NCBI GenBank assembly: GCA_014238335.1
Contig: JABABI010000014.1
Span: 1 to 64,000, forward strand
From: Fuerstiella sp.
GTDB taxonomy: Bacteria > Planctomycetota > Planctomycetia > Planctomycetales > Planctomycetaceae
Direction: 5' to 3'
DNA length: 64,000 bases
Both the position numbers and the translations under genes were made by a program. Below the pieces are notes generated by a model. It was not told the origin of the DNA. It was given only the letters and a program-made list of their open reading frames with translations, and ran no database searches. Each line of letters begins with the position of its first letter. Position 1 is the first letter of the stretch. Below, piece after piece: positions 38,834-49,437 of the stretch.

Positions 38834-40168
38834 TCAGCCCGTCTGTTTGGTGCGTTGCTGGCTTTGCTGTCGGTTCCGTCGTCGCCTTTTCGGCTTTGCC
38901 TTGTCTGCTTCACCCGTCATTCCGGACGAACGATGATGTGGGAAGCGCTGAGCGCCGGATCCTCGCGAAGTACCGTGTTGTGAGTGCCCGTTGCGTCGAC
39001 CGGACGACCTTGGAGCTTTCTGCTCTGGTCGCCATTGCGGCTGTATTTGCCCCGCTGCAAGCGGTATTTTCTGGCCGATTAGACGCTCAATCGCGTGCAG
39101 TTCAGAGCCTTCAGCCGCAGTGCAGAACGATAACGCAATGCCTTCCGCGCCGGCTCGGCCCGTGCGGCCGATGCGGTGAACATAGGCTTCCGGTTCGATG
39201 GGAAGATCAAAATTGATCACATGGGTAATGCCATCAATGTCGATTCCTCGAGCAGCCACGTCCGTGGCGACCAACACCTGTATTTGTTTGCGTCGAAACG
39301 CCTCCAGCGCCCGTTGCCTGGCGTTCTGCGATTTATTGCCGTGGATGGCGAGGGCTTTGATTCCGCTGCGATCCAGTTTTTCAGCCACAACGTTGGCTCC
39401 GCGCTTCGTCTTTGTAAACACGATAGCACGATCGACGTCGCCAGCGGTCAGGATCTGTTTCAACAGAGATTGTTTGCCGTTGCGCTCGACAAACATGATT
39501 TTCTGTTCGATACGTTTAACGCTCGTCGACTTCGGAGTGACATTGACGCTGACCGGAGTTCGCAACAGTCGATTAGACAGCTGAGTGATTTTCGGAGGCA
39601 TGGTGGCAGAAAAGAACAGGGACTGCCGTTCCTCCGGCAGATGGCTGATGATCCGTCTTAAATCGGGCAGAAAGCCCATGTCGAGCATTCGGTCCGCTTC
39701 ATCCAGAACAAATACTTCCAGCTGATCCAGCGTGATGTGTCCCTGATTCATCAGGTCCAGCAAGCGACCAGGCGTGGCGACAAGGATGTGTGCTCCCCGC
39801 TTCAGAGCCCGTACCTGGTTACCCTGTTTCACCCCGCCGTAAACCAGCACGCGACGAAGTCGCAGATGCTTGCCGTACGTCGCGAAGCTTGCTTCAATCT
39901 GAATCGCCAACTCTCGTGTTGGAGCCAGAACCAGAACCAAAGGCCGATTGGGTTGTGCCTTACGGTTATCGTGTCCCAGTTGGTTAAGAATGGGCAACGC
40001 GAAAGCTGCTGTTTTTCCGGTTCCGGTCTGGGCACAGCCCAGGATATCACGTCCCAGCAGTGCAGCGGGAACGGTCTGCGCCTGGATTGGCGTCGGGATG
40101 TCATACTTCTCGTCGGTCAATGCCCGCTGCAAGGGAGCGATTAACCTGAGTTCTTCAAACGTCTTCAA
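38834..40168 (-). CDS. rhlE: DEAD-box RNA helicase, RhlE type
   Basis: PTPIQAQTVPAALLGRD, AQTGTGKTAAF, VLDEADRMLDMGF, SATMP, HRIGRTGRAG; basic C-terminal tail. Confidence 0.92.
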   Translation of the reverse strand: MKTFEELRLIAPLQRALTDEKYDIPTPIQAQTVPAALLGRDILGCAQTGTGKTAAFALPILNQLGHDNRKAQPNRPLVLVLAPTRELAIQIEASFATYGKHLRLRRVLVYGGVKQGNQVRALKRGAHILVATPGRLLDLMNQGHITLDQLEVFVLDEADRMLDMGFLPDLRRIISHLPEERQSLFFSATMPPKITQLSNRLLRTPVSVNVTPKSTSVKRIEQKIMFVERNGKQSLLKQILTAGDVDRAIVFTKTKRGANVVAEKLDRSGIKALAIHGNKSQNARQRALEAFRRKQIQVLVATDVAARGIDIDGITHVINFDLPIEPEAYVHRIGRTGRAGAEGIALSFCTAAEGSELHAIERLIGQKIPLAAGQIQPQWRPEQKAPRSSGRRNGHSQHGTSRGSGAQRFPHHRSSGMTGEADKAKPKRRRRNRQQSQQRTKQTG

Positions 40169-40892
40169 TTGTGTTCCTTTACGGATCCTGGGGGCGGGGT
40201 GAGCAGATTGCTCGACCTCTCAATAGGTATCTGCCAAGTCGCGGCACAACAGCACACAGGCTGGAGCCGACATGGCATGCAAACGCCGCATTGACGAACA
40301 TTCCGGACAAACAAGAAAGTCACGGAATTCGGTGCGTCTTTAAGGACGCTGGCGGCTTTCCAGAGCGGTCTACTTAACCGATGGTGAGCCGCAAGTTTGC
40401 GGCGAACATGGCGACGCAGATGATACGGGGCTGCAGGAGGATCCACCTCTGTCAAAAAAACCCGTCTGGCCGGAAAACGCTGTCTACTTGTGTAAACAAC
40501 GCAACTCGCTTGGATCCGACCACATTGGCGACGGCTTTCCCAAAGAAAAGCAGCGCCGAAGGGCAGGTTACCCGGAACGAGCGACAACGCCAAGCCGCAA
40601 TTTTCAGAAAGTCCACCTGAGATCAGGTTTTCTCATGCAGGGCCGTACAAATTCCCATGGCAACTGAGCTTTCCACGGAATTTTCGGATTCTGCAATTTT
40701 GGCGCAGGTCTCCTGAATTGGCCTGCGACAGGAGTTGGACGGGATCCGAAAGAGTCGTACACACAGTTCGTTCCACCACCGGACCCAATCACGTTAGGCG
40801 AGCCCAACCGACAAAAAGGCATCGCTTCGATTGACTGGTCGCTCACGGTTTGTAGCCTCCGATGTCAGCTGACACCCCTCGGACACAGCCGA

Positions 40893-42347
40893 ATGACCAG
40901 AACTCACACAACCCAACTGCTGCTTCTGCTGACAATCGTCGGCTCTTCCGACAGAAGTCTGGCCGACGGTCCGTTTCAGGCTACCGGATTCAAGGTGGGA
41001 GAGGTCACCGAATCTTCCGCCATCGTCTGGACGCGACTGACGTTGCGGAAGGACCGCAATTCCAGCGATGCTCCCAGGGTTGAGATCATCTATGACCAGA
41101 CAGCCGGAGTGAACGGCAGGGACAGGTCTGTTCAGAGCGTTGTCTTTCCGGATGGCCTGACCGTCGGGGACATTTTTGAAGCGGCCCCAGGCACGGACGG
41201 TGATGTTCGTGTGGCTTACCGAGTGCAGGGTTCACGTGACTGGACCTATACAGACTGGAAGGCCGTCGATGGATTGCGTGACTTTACCGCTCAGTACCTG
41301 TTGACGAATCTGAAATCGAACACTCGGTACGACGTTAACGTGGAGTCCAGGTCAATTGCCGGCACGATAGGCCAGTCACGCGACGGCACCTTCCGCACTG
41401 CTCCTGCGCAGAAGTCGTCTGATCGTGTTGTCTTTACGGTGTCAACCGGCCAGGGCAACGACGATCAGGATCGGCCGGACGGGTTCAATATCTACCCTGA
41501 GATGCTGAAACTCGACCCACATTTCTTTGTTCACACCGGCGATATTGTCTACTACGACCGGCTGGCCAAAACGCTGGCATTGGCGCGGTACCACTGGCAG
41601 CGGATGTACAGCTGGCCGACGAACGTGCAATTCCATCGACAGGTCTCCAGTTATTTCATCAAAGACGATCACGACACTCTTGTTGACGACTGCTGGCCTA
41701 CGATGCAGACGCCGTACATGCATGAGTTCACGTTTCGACAGGGTCTGCAGGTGTTTCGTGAACAGGTTCCGATGGGCCGATATACCTGGCGAACGCGTCG
41801 ATGGGGCAGGCATCTGCAGATCTGGATGGTTGAGGGCCGCGACTTTCGCAGTTCAAACAGAGATCCGGACGGACCGGGAAAGACAATCTGGGGACAGGCT
41901 CAAAAGGACTGGTTCAAAACCAGCGTTGCTGAATCAGACGCCACCTTTCGTGTCCTGATCAGTCCCACGCCCATTGTCGGCCCCGACCGTGACACCAAAC
42001 GGGATAATCATTCCAACAAAGTGTTCCAGACCGAAGGTGACGAACTGCGAGCATTCATAGCGACTCAGAAAAACCTTGTTGTGGTGTGCGGTGACCGACA
42101 TTGGCAGTACATGTCGATCCATCCGGGCACCGGTGTGCGGGAGTATTCGTGCGGACCGGCAAGCGACAGGCATGCCAATGGCTGGAACCAGTCGGATTAC
42201 CGCAAGGACTATCATCGATATCTGAATGTCATCGGTGGCTTTCTGTCGGCCACTGTCGAGTCTGGTGTTGCCGACACAACGCTGACGTTTCGTTACCACG
42301 ATGTCCACGGCAAGGTGAACTTCGAAGATACTCTGTCGGCCGAATAA
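40893..42347 (+). CDS. PhoD-like alkaline phosphatase/phosphodiesterase, secreted
   Basis: Signal-like N-terminus; FFVHTGDIVYYDRL, IKDDHDTL, CGDRHWQYMS metallophosphatase motifs. Confidence 0.85.
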   Translation: MTRTHTTQLLLLLTIVGSSDRSLADGPFQATGFKVGEVTESSAIVWTRLTLRKDRNSSDAPRVEIIYDQTAGVNGRDRSVQSVVFPDGLTVGDIFEAAPGTDGDVRVAYRVQGSRDWTYTDWKAVDGLRDFTAQYLLTNLKSNTRYDVNVESRSIAGTIGQSRDGTFRTAPAQKSSDRVVFTVSTGQGNDDQDRPDGFNIYPEMLKLDPHFFVHTGDIVYYDRLAKTLALARYHWQRMYSWPTNVQFHRQVSSYFIKDDHDTLVDDCWPTMQTPYMHEFTFRQGLQVFREQVPMGRYTWRTRRWGRHLQIWMVEGRDFRSSNRDPDGPGKTIWGQAQKDWFKTSVAESDATFRVLISPTPIVGPDRDTKRDNHSNKVFQTEGDELRAFIATQKNLVVVCGDRHWQYMSIHPGTGVREYSCGPASDRHANGWNQSDYRKDYHRYLNVIGGFLSATVESGVADTTLTFRYHDVHGKVNFEDTLSAE

Positions 42348-42478
42348 CAATTGTCGCGGTTTAGTTCACAGATTCCTGGCCGCGCAGGATGCCGACCAGC
42401 CGGAATAACAGGCACCTCCGCATGCCAGGACGATTCGTAAGAAAAAATTAACGGCTTTAGTATTCACCGGGGAAACGA

Positions 42479-45184
42479 ATGGAGTCAGAGTCGCCGTCAT
42501 CAGAGGAAATCGCCCTTCGCTATCTCGATCAATTGCCGTGGACGCCCTACCCGTTTCAGGAACAGGCAATCCTGGCGTGGTTTGAAGGCGAGGACGGCAT
42601 TCTCGTATGTGCTCCGACGGGCACTGGCAAGACGGTCATAGCCGAGACGGCCTTGTTCGAAGCATTAATGACGGGACGTCAGGCTTATTACACAACGCCG
42701 CTCATCGCTCTGACTGAGCAGAAGTTTCACGAGTTGCAGGATTCTGCCGAACGCTGGGGGTTCTCTCGTAATGATGTGGGGCTGGTCACCGGGAATCGTC
42801 GAGTAAATCCGGAGGCCCCAATTCTGGTGGTCGTTGCTGAAATTCTGCTGAATCGTCTGCTGTCGCCTGAGGATTTTATTTTCGACGATGTTTCAGCAGT
42901 TGTCATGGATGAATTCCACAGTTTTAACGATCCGGAACGCGGCATTGTCTGGGAACTGTCTCTGGGCATGCTGCCAAGACAAGTTCGTGTTCTGTTGATC
43001 AGTGCGACGGTCGGCAACGCGCCGGAATTCGTGGTGTGGCTCAACAGGCAGCATGACCGTCGGCTGCGATTGCTGCAGAGCGATGAACGCCGAGTGCCGC
43101 TTAGCTTTCGGTGGGTGATCGACGAACTGCTGTCTGAGCAGCTTGAGATCATGGCCGATGGTGATGACGACGATGCTCGTTACACGCCCGCGCTGGTCTT
43201 TTGCTTCAATCGCAGTGAATGCTGGAGCATCGCTGAGCAGTTAAAGGGGCGGCGTCTGCTGGCCAGTGGGCAGCAGAAACAATTGCAGATCGAACTGGAC
43301 CAGATGGACTGGTCCCTGGGGGCTGGCGGGAAACTCAAACAGATCCTGATCCGTGGCGTGGGCATTCACCATGCCGGTCTGCTGCCGAAGTATCGCCGAG
43401 CCGTCGAGTTGTTGTTTCAGAAGAAGCTGCTGTCTGTCTGCATCTGTACTGAAACACTGGCCGCCGGCATCAATCTGCCGGCGCGATCAGTGGTGATGAC
43501 CTCGCTGATCAAGGGGCCACCGCGAGCCATGAAGTTGATCGACGCCAGTTCAGCTCATCAGATGTTCGGCCGCGCGGGGCGTCCGCAGTTCGATGATCAG
43601 GGCTACGTTTTTGCCGTGGCGCATGAAGACGATGTGAAGTTGCATCGCTGGCAGCAGAAATACGACGAAATTCCCGAAGACACCAAAGACCCTATGCTGC
43701 GACGAGCAAAAAAGAAGCTGAAGAAAAAGATGCCCAAGCGTCGCTCGGGGCAGCAGTACTGGACAGAGAAACAATTTGAACAGCTTCGCGGCGCTTCGCC
43801 GGGAAAACTGTCCAGTCGCGGTCGTTTTCCATGGCGACTGCTGGCGTTTTTAATTCGCAAGTCGGGCACCGTGTATTCGCTGCAGGACGCCATTCGTCGC
43901 CGACTGCTTGATGCCGACGAGAAGGAAGACGCCGAAAAAACGCTCAAACGCATGCTGATTACCCTCGAGGCCGGTGGATTCATCAAGTTGTCTCCACAGC
44001 CGCCGCGCCGGCAGCAGAAAACTTCGAGGTCAGGCGAATCCCCAGTGTTTCGCAGTCGTGTTGCCGATGAGGGTGTCATTCTGGCGGTGGATGATGTTCA
44101 GGACGGTCGCTCCGTGACAACGTCCGTCTGGGGCTCGGGGCTGCAGATACACGATGATGCGATGGGCGACGTAATCGATTTCGGGTCGACCATCAACGAA
44201 GAGGATCCGGGATTCGGACTGGGCGTATTCGAAGGCGATTCCGCGACGGCCCCGTCGGAGGTAGATGCCGGGAAGAAGTCGGAAGAGTCTGAGCCAGCGG
44301 AAACAAGTAATGATTTAGCGGAGGTCGACGAATCAGTCTCGGCACCATCGTCCGGGTTGCTTGGTCAGCTGATCAAAGAAGCGAAGTCGTCCGGCGGAGT
44401 CGCGTCCACAAGCGCAGCGAAGAAGCCTTCGGCTGCGGAGCGGCAGGTGGAACCGCTTCAGACGGATCAACAGCAGCAGCGATTCGACGACTACCTTCCG
44501 GAGCATGCCATCGCGACTCCACAGCTGGAAATGCTGTTCGCGTTTCGCAGTATCAATTCCATCTACGCGATTTTCCTGGCCGAGCACATGCACATAGCCA
44601 GCTACGAAGAACGCTTACAGTTGCTGGAGGGCGCGCTCAACATGCCGCGATCGGTTGGGAAATCGGTGCGCGTTCCGTTTCCTGACAAAATGCCGCACGG
44701 TCCGCTGACAACCGAATACGCAGACGGCGAAGTGCTGCGACGCGGGCTGGCTACTCAGGAGGAACTCACCGGCTACCGAGACGAAGTCACAGGCCGGAGA
44801 ATTCCGCCGCTGGAACTCGCTCAAAAAATGCACATGCTGTTCCGCAGCGATTTCCCGAATATTCACGACGCACGGTCCACGTCCATCTGGTGCATCGGTG
44901 ACCTGCTGCAGTTTGGCGGTGACTTTAACAAGTATGTGCGAGCTCGAGATCTGACGAAGCAGGAGGGCATTATCTTTCGCCATTGCCTCAGGATGATTTT
45001 GTTGTGCGGAGAGTTCGCTCAAATTGCCCCCCCTGAGATCGATCCTGTCGCGTGGCGGAGCGACCTTGCTGAACTTGCCGCGCTGCTGACAGATTCGTGC
45101 CGCGCCGTGGACCCTGCCAGTACCGACGATACGCTGACCGCTTTAGAGGGTCGTAAGCTGGACCCTGAGCAGCTGGTCATGTAG
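42479..45184 (+). CDS. Ski2-like DEAD/DEAH-type superfamily 2 helicase
   Basis: CAPTGTGKTVIAE, VVMDEFHSF, LISATVG, HHAGLLPKYRR, CTETLAAGINLPARSVV, QMFGRAGRP; acidic low-complexity linker before the C-terminal domain. Confidence 0.88.
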   Translation: MESESPSSEEIALRYLDQLPWTPYPFQEQAILAWFEGEDGILVCAPTGTGKTVIAETALFEALMTGRQAYYTTPLIALTEQKFHELQDSAERWGFSRNDVGLVTGNRRVNPEAPILVVVAEILLNRLLSPEDFIFDDVSAVVMDEFHSFNDPERGIVWELSLGMLPRQVRVLLISATVGNAPEFVVWLNRQHDRRLRLLQSDERRVPLSFRWVIDELLSEQLEIMADGDDDDARYTPALVFCFNRSECWSIAEQLKGRRLLASGQQKQLQIELDQMDWSLGAGGKLKQILIRGVGIHHAGLLPKYRRAVELLFQKKLLSVCICTETLAAGINLPARSVVMTSLIKGPPRAMKLIDASSAHQMFGRAGRPQFDDQGYVFAVAHEDDVKLHRWQQKYDEIPEDTKDPMLRRAKKKLKKKMPKRRSGQQYWTEKQFEQLRGASPGKLSSRGRFPWRLLAFLIRKSGTVYSLQDAIRRRLLDADEKEDAEKTLKRMLITLEAGGFIKLSPQPPRRQQKTSRSGESPVFRSRVADEGVILAVDDVQDGRSVTTSVWGSGLQIHDDAMGDVIDFGSTINEEDPGFGLGVFEGDSATAPSEVDAGKKSEESEPAETSNDLAEVDESVSAPSSGLLGQLIKEAKSSGGVASTSAAKKPSAAERQVEPLQTDQQQQRFDDYLPEHAIATPQLEMLFAFRSINSIYAIFLAEHMHIASYEERLQLLEGALNMPRSVGKSVRVPFPDKMPHGPLTTEYADGEVLRRGLATQEELTGYRDEVTGRRIPPLELAQKMHMLFRSDFPNIHDARSTSIWCIGDLLQFGGDFNKYVRARDLTKQEGIIFRHCLRMILLCGEFAQIAPPEIDPVAWRSDLAELAALLTDSCRAVDPASTDDTLTALEGRKLDPEQLVM

Positions 45185-45226
45185 CTTGCGGTGAACCAGT
45201 CAATCGACTCTGCAAAGACCCCCGCC

Positions 45227-46165
45227 ATGCATCCACTAACCCGCCGACAAATCCTCGCCTCAACTGCAGCGATTGCCGTCGGTGCCAGCCGAGCAGGGTT
45301 TTCCGCCGTCTCCGCTGCGACGGACTTTCAGTTCAGATACATTGTCGGGTCGTGCATGTACGGTTATCTGTACCTTGGCGAGATTCTGCCGGAGGTCGCC
45401 AAATGCGGCGCCAGCCATCTGGACATCTGGCCCAAGAGTCACGGCAACCAGCGTGAACAGCTGGCGGACATGGGTGAGGAATTGTTTGCGTCGTTGCTGC
45501 AGAAACACAATGTTTCTCTGGGTTGTATCACGCAATACAAGCTGGGGCCTTTTGGTCTTAAGAATGAAATGCAGATCGCGCAGCGACTTCGCTGTCAGAC
45601 AATGGTGACCGGGGGCAGCGGTCCCAGAAACCTGAAAGGGGCGGAGCTGAAGAAAGCGGTCGGTGACTTCCTTGAGAAGCTGAAGCCGCATCTTGAAGTG
45701 GCGGAAGAGACCGGCGTCACCATCGCCATTGAGAATCACGGCAACAACCTGATCGATTCGCCGGACTCACTGAAGTATCTGGCCGAGCTGCGTCCATCGG
45801 AGAATCTTGGAATTGCACTCGCTCCCTACCATTTGCCTCAGGATGCTGAATTGATCGCTCAGCTCGTCAAAGATCTCGGCAGCGCGACGAAAGTGTTCTA
45901 TGCATGGGAGCACGGCGATGGCTGTGTGAAGAGATTGCCGAAGGAGCAGGAACTCAAACAGCTACCAGCTTACGGGCCGCTGGACTTCGGACCCATTGTG
46001 CAGGCTTTGGTCGACATCAATTACTCCGGCTGGACAGAGATCTTTATGCACCCCGTTCCTCGCGGGATTCCGATCATGGAGACGGCCGCGCAGGTGACTT
46101 CGGAAATTAATAAATCGCGAACTTACCTGTCGGATCAGCTGTCGGCAGTTGTTGGCGGAAAGTAA
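45227..46165 (+). CDS. Sugar phosphate isomerase/epimerase (xylose isomerase-like TIM barrel) with Tat-type signal
   Basis: MHPLTRRQILASTAAIAVG; HLDIWPKSHGNQ, TIAIENHGNNL motifs. Confidence 0.8.
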   Translation: MHPLTRRQILASTAAIAVGASRAGFSAVSAATDFQFRYIVGSCMYGYLYLGEILPEVAKCGASHLDIWPKSHGNQREQLADMGEELFASLLQKHNVSLGCITQYKLGPFGLKNEMQIAQRLRCQTMVTGGSGPRNLKGAELKKAVGDFLEKLKPHLEVAEETGVTIAIENHGNNLIDSPDSLKYLAELRPSENLGIALAPYHLPQDAELIAQLVKDLGSATKVFYAWEHGDGCVKRLPKEQELKQLPAYGPLDFGPIVQALVDINYSGWTEIFMHPVPRGIPIMETAAQVTSEINKSRTYLSDQLSAVVGGK

Positions 46166-47480
46166 ATCCAGGTCACCTGTGCAAGGGCCCTTTGTGCCGC
46201 GTTCCAATCCTGTTGTCAGAATCATTTTGCTGGTCTCGTGTGCTCATGCGCTGGTTCATTTGCTTGAGCAATCCATTGCCAGTGTTGAACAGGTGATCTC
46301 CACGGAGTTCACGCTGAGTTTTAAAGAGTCCGGTTTTCTGGGAAGTGCACTGCGGCTGCCGTACGGCATTGGAGCCTTCTTTGCCGGATTACTGGCGGAT
46401 CGTTTCGGCGAGAAACGCATTCTGGTGCTGTATCTGTTTGGTTCGGCGGTCGTTTCGGTGTCCTTCGTGGCCAGCGGAAGTGCATCGGCGATTTACTGCC
46501 AGTTGTTCGCCATGGGCGCGTTTGCCAGTATGTATCATCCAGCCGGGCTGTCGCTGCTGGCGCATGAGACTACTCCGCAAACGCGGTCGCGGGCGCTGGG
46601 GATTCACGGCATCTTTGGCTCTCTGGGAATTGCATCGGCACCCTTTATGGCCGGGCTGATGCTGTCCGCCCGCCCAGGGGACTGGCGAGGTTATTACTTA
46701 TTGCTCGGACTGGTCAGTACCGTTCTTGGGATACTGGTGTGGACACTGTTGCAGCCAAAGGTCCGTTCGGTTGTCTCGGAGCGACGGCCTGCCGACACGG
46801 GCGACCCAAATTCAGCGGCAGCGGATGAACAGCCTCAAGACGCTCTGTCGCACGAGTCTACACTCAGGTTTCAGTTGTGGCCCTATACCGTGCTGGTTCT
46901 GGGCACGGCACTGGGAGGCACGATCTACGGTGCCGTGCTGCATTTCTTGCCGCGGTATCTGAAAGAGTCAGGAGCATTGGCGCCGCTGGAAGGGCTGGTT
47001 GGGCATCCCATTGCCGCTGAAGCATTGGGTAATTACGCGGCCGCTCTGGCTCTGATCTGCGGAGCATTCGGGCAGTGGACGGCCGGGCGGCTGGCGCAGC
47101 CGCGATCACTTCCCTTGCTGTTGTCCGCGGTTTATCTCGCCAACATTCCTTTTCTTGTGTGGATGACCTTCGCCGAAGGCTGGCAAAGACTTTTGGCCGC
47201 GTGCCTGTGGGCGTTTGTCCACTTCATGAATCAGCCGTTGTATAACAGTCTGATTCCGGAATTTCTGCCGCGACGACGCCTGAGTGTGGGATTTGGCTTC
47301 AGCAACATGATGGGCTTTGGCGTTGGCGCATTTGGTCCGCCACTGGTCGCATTGTTTGACGAACGATTCGCCGACTACACCTTCAGCTATTCGGCTCTGG
47401 CAGTTCTGGCTTTCGTGGCGGCCTTGTTGCCGCTTCCGCTGATGTTCAGCCGATTTGCTAAGCGGGAAGTTGATGCGTAA
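46149..47480 (+). CDS. Major facilitator superfamily transporter
   Basis: About 12 TM segments; GAFFAGLLADRFGEKRIL MFS signature; start may be GTG at 46194. Confidence 0.85.
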   Translation: MLAESKSRSPVQGPFVPRSNPVVRIILLVSCAHALVHLLEQSIASVEQVISTEFTLSFKESGFLGSALRLPYGIGAFFAGLLADRFGEKRILVLYLFGSAVVSVSFVASGSASAIYCQLFAMGAFASMYHPAGLSLLAHETTPQTRSRALGIHGIFGSLGIASAPFMAGLMLSARPGDWRGYYLLLGLVSTVLGILVWTLLQPKVRSVVSERRPADTGDPNSAAADEQPQDALSHESTLRFQLWPYTVLVLGTALGGTIYGAVLHFLPRYLKESGALAPLEGLVGHPIAAEALGNYAAALALICGAFGQWTAGRLAQPRSLPLLLSAVYLANIPFLVWMTFAEGWQRLLAACLWAFVHFMNQPLYNSLIPEFLPRRRLSVGFGFSNMMGFGVGAFGPPLVALFDERFADYTFSYSALAVLAFVAALLPLPLMFSRFAKREVDA

Positions 47481-47739
47481 ACAAAACTTTTCCAGGCCCG
47501 GTGATGTGACCGCGGAACGACGTGGTCACGGCTCTGTTCGCGGATAATCGGTGGCGTATCCCGCCCGTTACGGCTCGGTCGCGCATCCCGAATTCTCAGC
47601 TTTGGATGGTTTGCCGGTGGAAGTATTTTCCGCGCATTGGAATATTTTTCCGGACGCGTATCTGCCTGCAGCAGCGACACCTGGGGAAAAACGAGTAAGT
47701 ACGACATTGGCGAGTCGTTCGCAGCACGTGCCTTACCGT

Positions 47740-47766
47740 CAAAGTCCGAAGAACTGATACAGATAA
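47740..47766 (+). promoter_or_regulatory. Candidate sigma28 (FliA)-type promoter before flgF
   Basis: caaa-N15-acagataa compared with TAAA-N15-GCCGATAA: 3/4 and 6/8 matches with exact spacing; ends 15 nt before the flgF ATG. Confidence 0.4.
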
Positions 47767-47781
47767 CACCAGGGGGCGGGA

Positions 47782-48522
47782 ATGATTTCAGGACTGTACA
47801 GCGCGGCCACGGCGATGGATGCCGCGGCGATGCGACACGAAACGTCAGCGGCGAATCTTGCGAATGCGCATATGCCGGGGTTCCGTCGGCGGGTGGTGTC
47901 TCAGACACCGTTCGACGTGACCATGGCCGATGCTCAGGACAAATCGTCGATGTCAACGTTGCTGGGCACAACCATCGGGACAACCGAGAACGCGATCAAG
48001 GTGGACTTTTCCCAGGGGGGCTTGAAGCAGACGGGCAACAAGTATGACATCGCCCTCAACGGCGACGGCTTCTTTGTGGTGGAAGGCCCGGACGGACCGC
48101 TCTACACCCGGAACGGTCAGTTCCAGGCAAATAACGATGGTGAACTGCTGACGGTGGATCAGTTGCCGGTGCTGGGTGTGAACGGTCCGATCGTCATCCC
48201 ACCCGATACTGTGATGAACGCGGTAAACGTTGACAACGAGGGGCGGTTCACGGCCAACGGGGTCGAATTCGGTCAGCTGGAAACCGTGCGGTTTCCGAAC
48301 AGAAATGTGCTGACGCCTGTGGGGGCATCGCTATTCCAGAAACCCGACAATGTGACACCGGAAGTCTCGAACGTCGAGGTGCTGCAGGGGCACGTCGAAC
48401 AGGGGAATGCTGCTTACATGGTGGAACTGGTCAACATCATGGTGGCATCAAGGCAGTACGAAGCAGCACAGCGAGTGCTTAATTCCATTGACGAATCCGT
48501 CGAGAAACACATCAACACCTGA
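47782..48522 (+). CDS. flgF: Flagellar basal-body rod protein FlgF (FlgF/FlgG family)
   Basis: SGLYSAATAMDAAAMRHETSAANLANAHMPGFRR; KYDIALNGDGFFVVEGPDGPLYTRNGQF; C-terminal EQGNAAYMVELVNIMVASRQYEAAQRVLNSID. Confidence 0.85.
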   Translation: MISGLYSAATAMDAAAMRHETSAANLANAHMPGFRRRVVSQTPFDVTMADAQDKSSMSTLLGTTIGTTENAIKVDFSQGGLKQTGNKYDIALNGDGFFVVEGPDGPLYTRNGQFQANNDGELLTVDQLPVLGVNGPIVIPPDTVMNAVNVDNEGRFTANGVEFGQLETVRFPNRNVLTPVGASLFQKPDNVTPEVSNVEVLQGHVEQGNAAYMVELVNIMVASRQYEAAQRVLNSIDESVEKHINT

Positions 48523-48640
48523 TGAGGGGATGGCTTTCACTGCCACCGCGAACTCACTGTTCAGAGTTACTATAAGAATTCCAGGACTTTGTTTTGACAA
48601 CACAGGCGACACGAACTGTTGCATAAGGAACACGTCGAGC

Positions 48641-49432
48641 ATGCTAAAGGCTCTTTACACCAGCGCCACGGGAATGAAGGCCCAGGAAACGCTGATCGAC
48701 AACACGGCCAACAACCTGGCCAACGTCAATACCCACGGATTTCGTAGAAGTCGCGTGGACTTCGCGGACCTCGTGTACAACACTATTCGACAGCCGGGCA
48801 CTGCCGTTTCCAACACGCAGGTCTCTCCGACGGGCTTGCAGATAGGAAACGGCGTTCGTGTTGTCGGAACGACCAAGCAGTTTATGCAGGGCACCCTTGA
48901 GAACTCGGAAGGCCCTCTGGACGTCGCCATCGAAGGCGAGGGCTTCTTTGAGGTGCAACTGCCCGGCGGGGAGCCCCGTTATACTCGCAGTGGGGCTTTT
49001 CGCGTGGACGGAGAAGGTCGATTCGTCAATGCTGACGGATACCTCCTGACTCCTCAGATTACGATTCCCAACGGGGTCACAAATCTCTCGATTGGGGTCG
49101 ACGGCACCGTAAGTGGCGTTCAGGACGGCGATCGCGCCAATCGAGTTGATTTCGGTCAAATCCAGCTGGCGACATTCCTGAATCCGGCAGGACTTTCCAG
49201 CGAAGGTTCTAACCTGTTTGCTCAAACGGTGGCATCCGGGGATGCCGTGGTTGGCAATGCGACCGAACCCGGTTTCGGAACACTTCGCCACGGTTTTCTT
49301 GAGGGTTCTAACGTAGAAGTCGTGACCGAGCTGATCTCACTGATCTCAGCACAACGTGCCTACGAAGTGAATTCCCGAGCGATTCGTGCCGGTGACGAAA
49401 TGTTATCCACTGCCACTGAAGTCCTGAGGTAA
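48641..49432 (+). CDS. flgG: Flagellar basal-body rod protein FlgG
   Basis: MLKALYTSATGMKAQETLIDNTANNLANVNTHGFRRSRVDFADLVY; ATG at 48641 chosen over the ORF start. Confidence 0.93.
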   Translation: MLKALYTSATGMKAQETLIDNTANNLANVNTHGFRRSRVDFADLVYNTIRQPGTAVSNTQVSPTGLQIGNGVRVVGTTKQFMQGTLENSEGPLDVAIEGEGFFEVQLPGGEPRYTRSGAFRVDGEGRFVNADGYLLTPQITIPNGVTNLSIGVDGTVSGVQDGDRANRVDFGQIQLATFLNPAGLSSEGSNLFAQTVASGDAVVGNATEPGFGTLRHGFLEGSNVEVVTELISLISAQRAYEVNSRAIRAGDEMLSTATEVLR

Positions 49433-49437
49433 AGCTG

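Noticed and set aside
40165-40892. ORFs in the roughly 700-bp rhlE-phoD gap
   Set aside because: No motif or consistent ribosome-binding site; probably non-coding.
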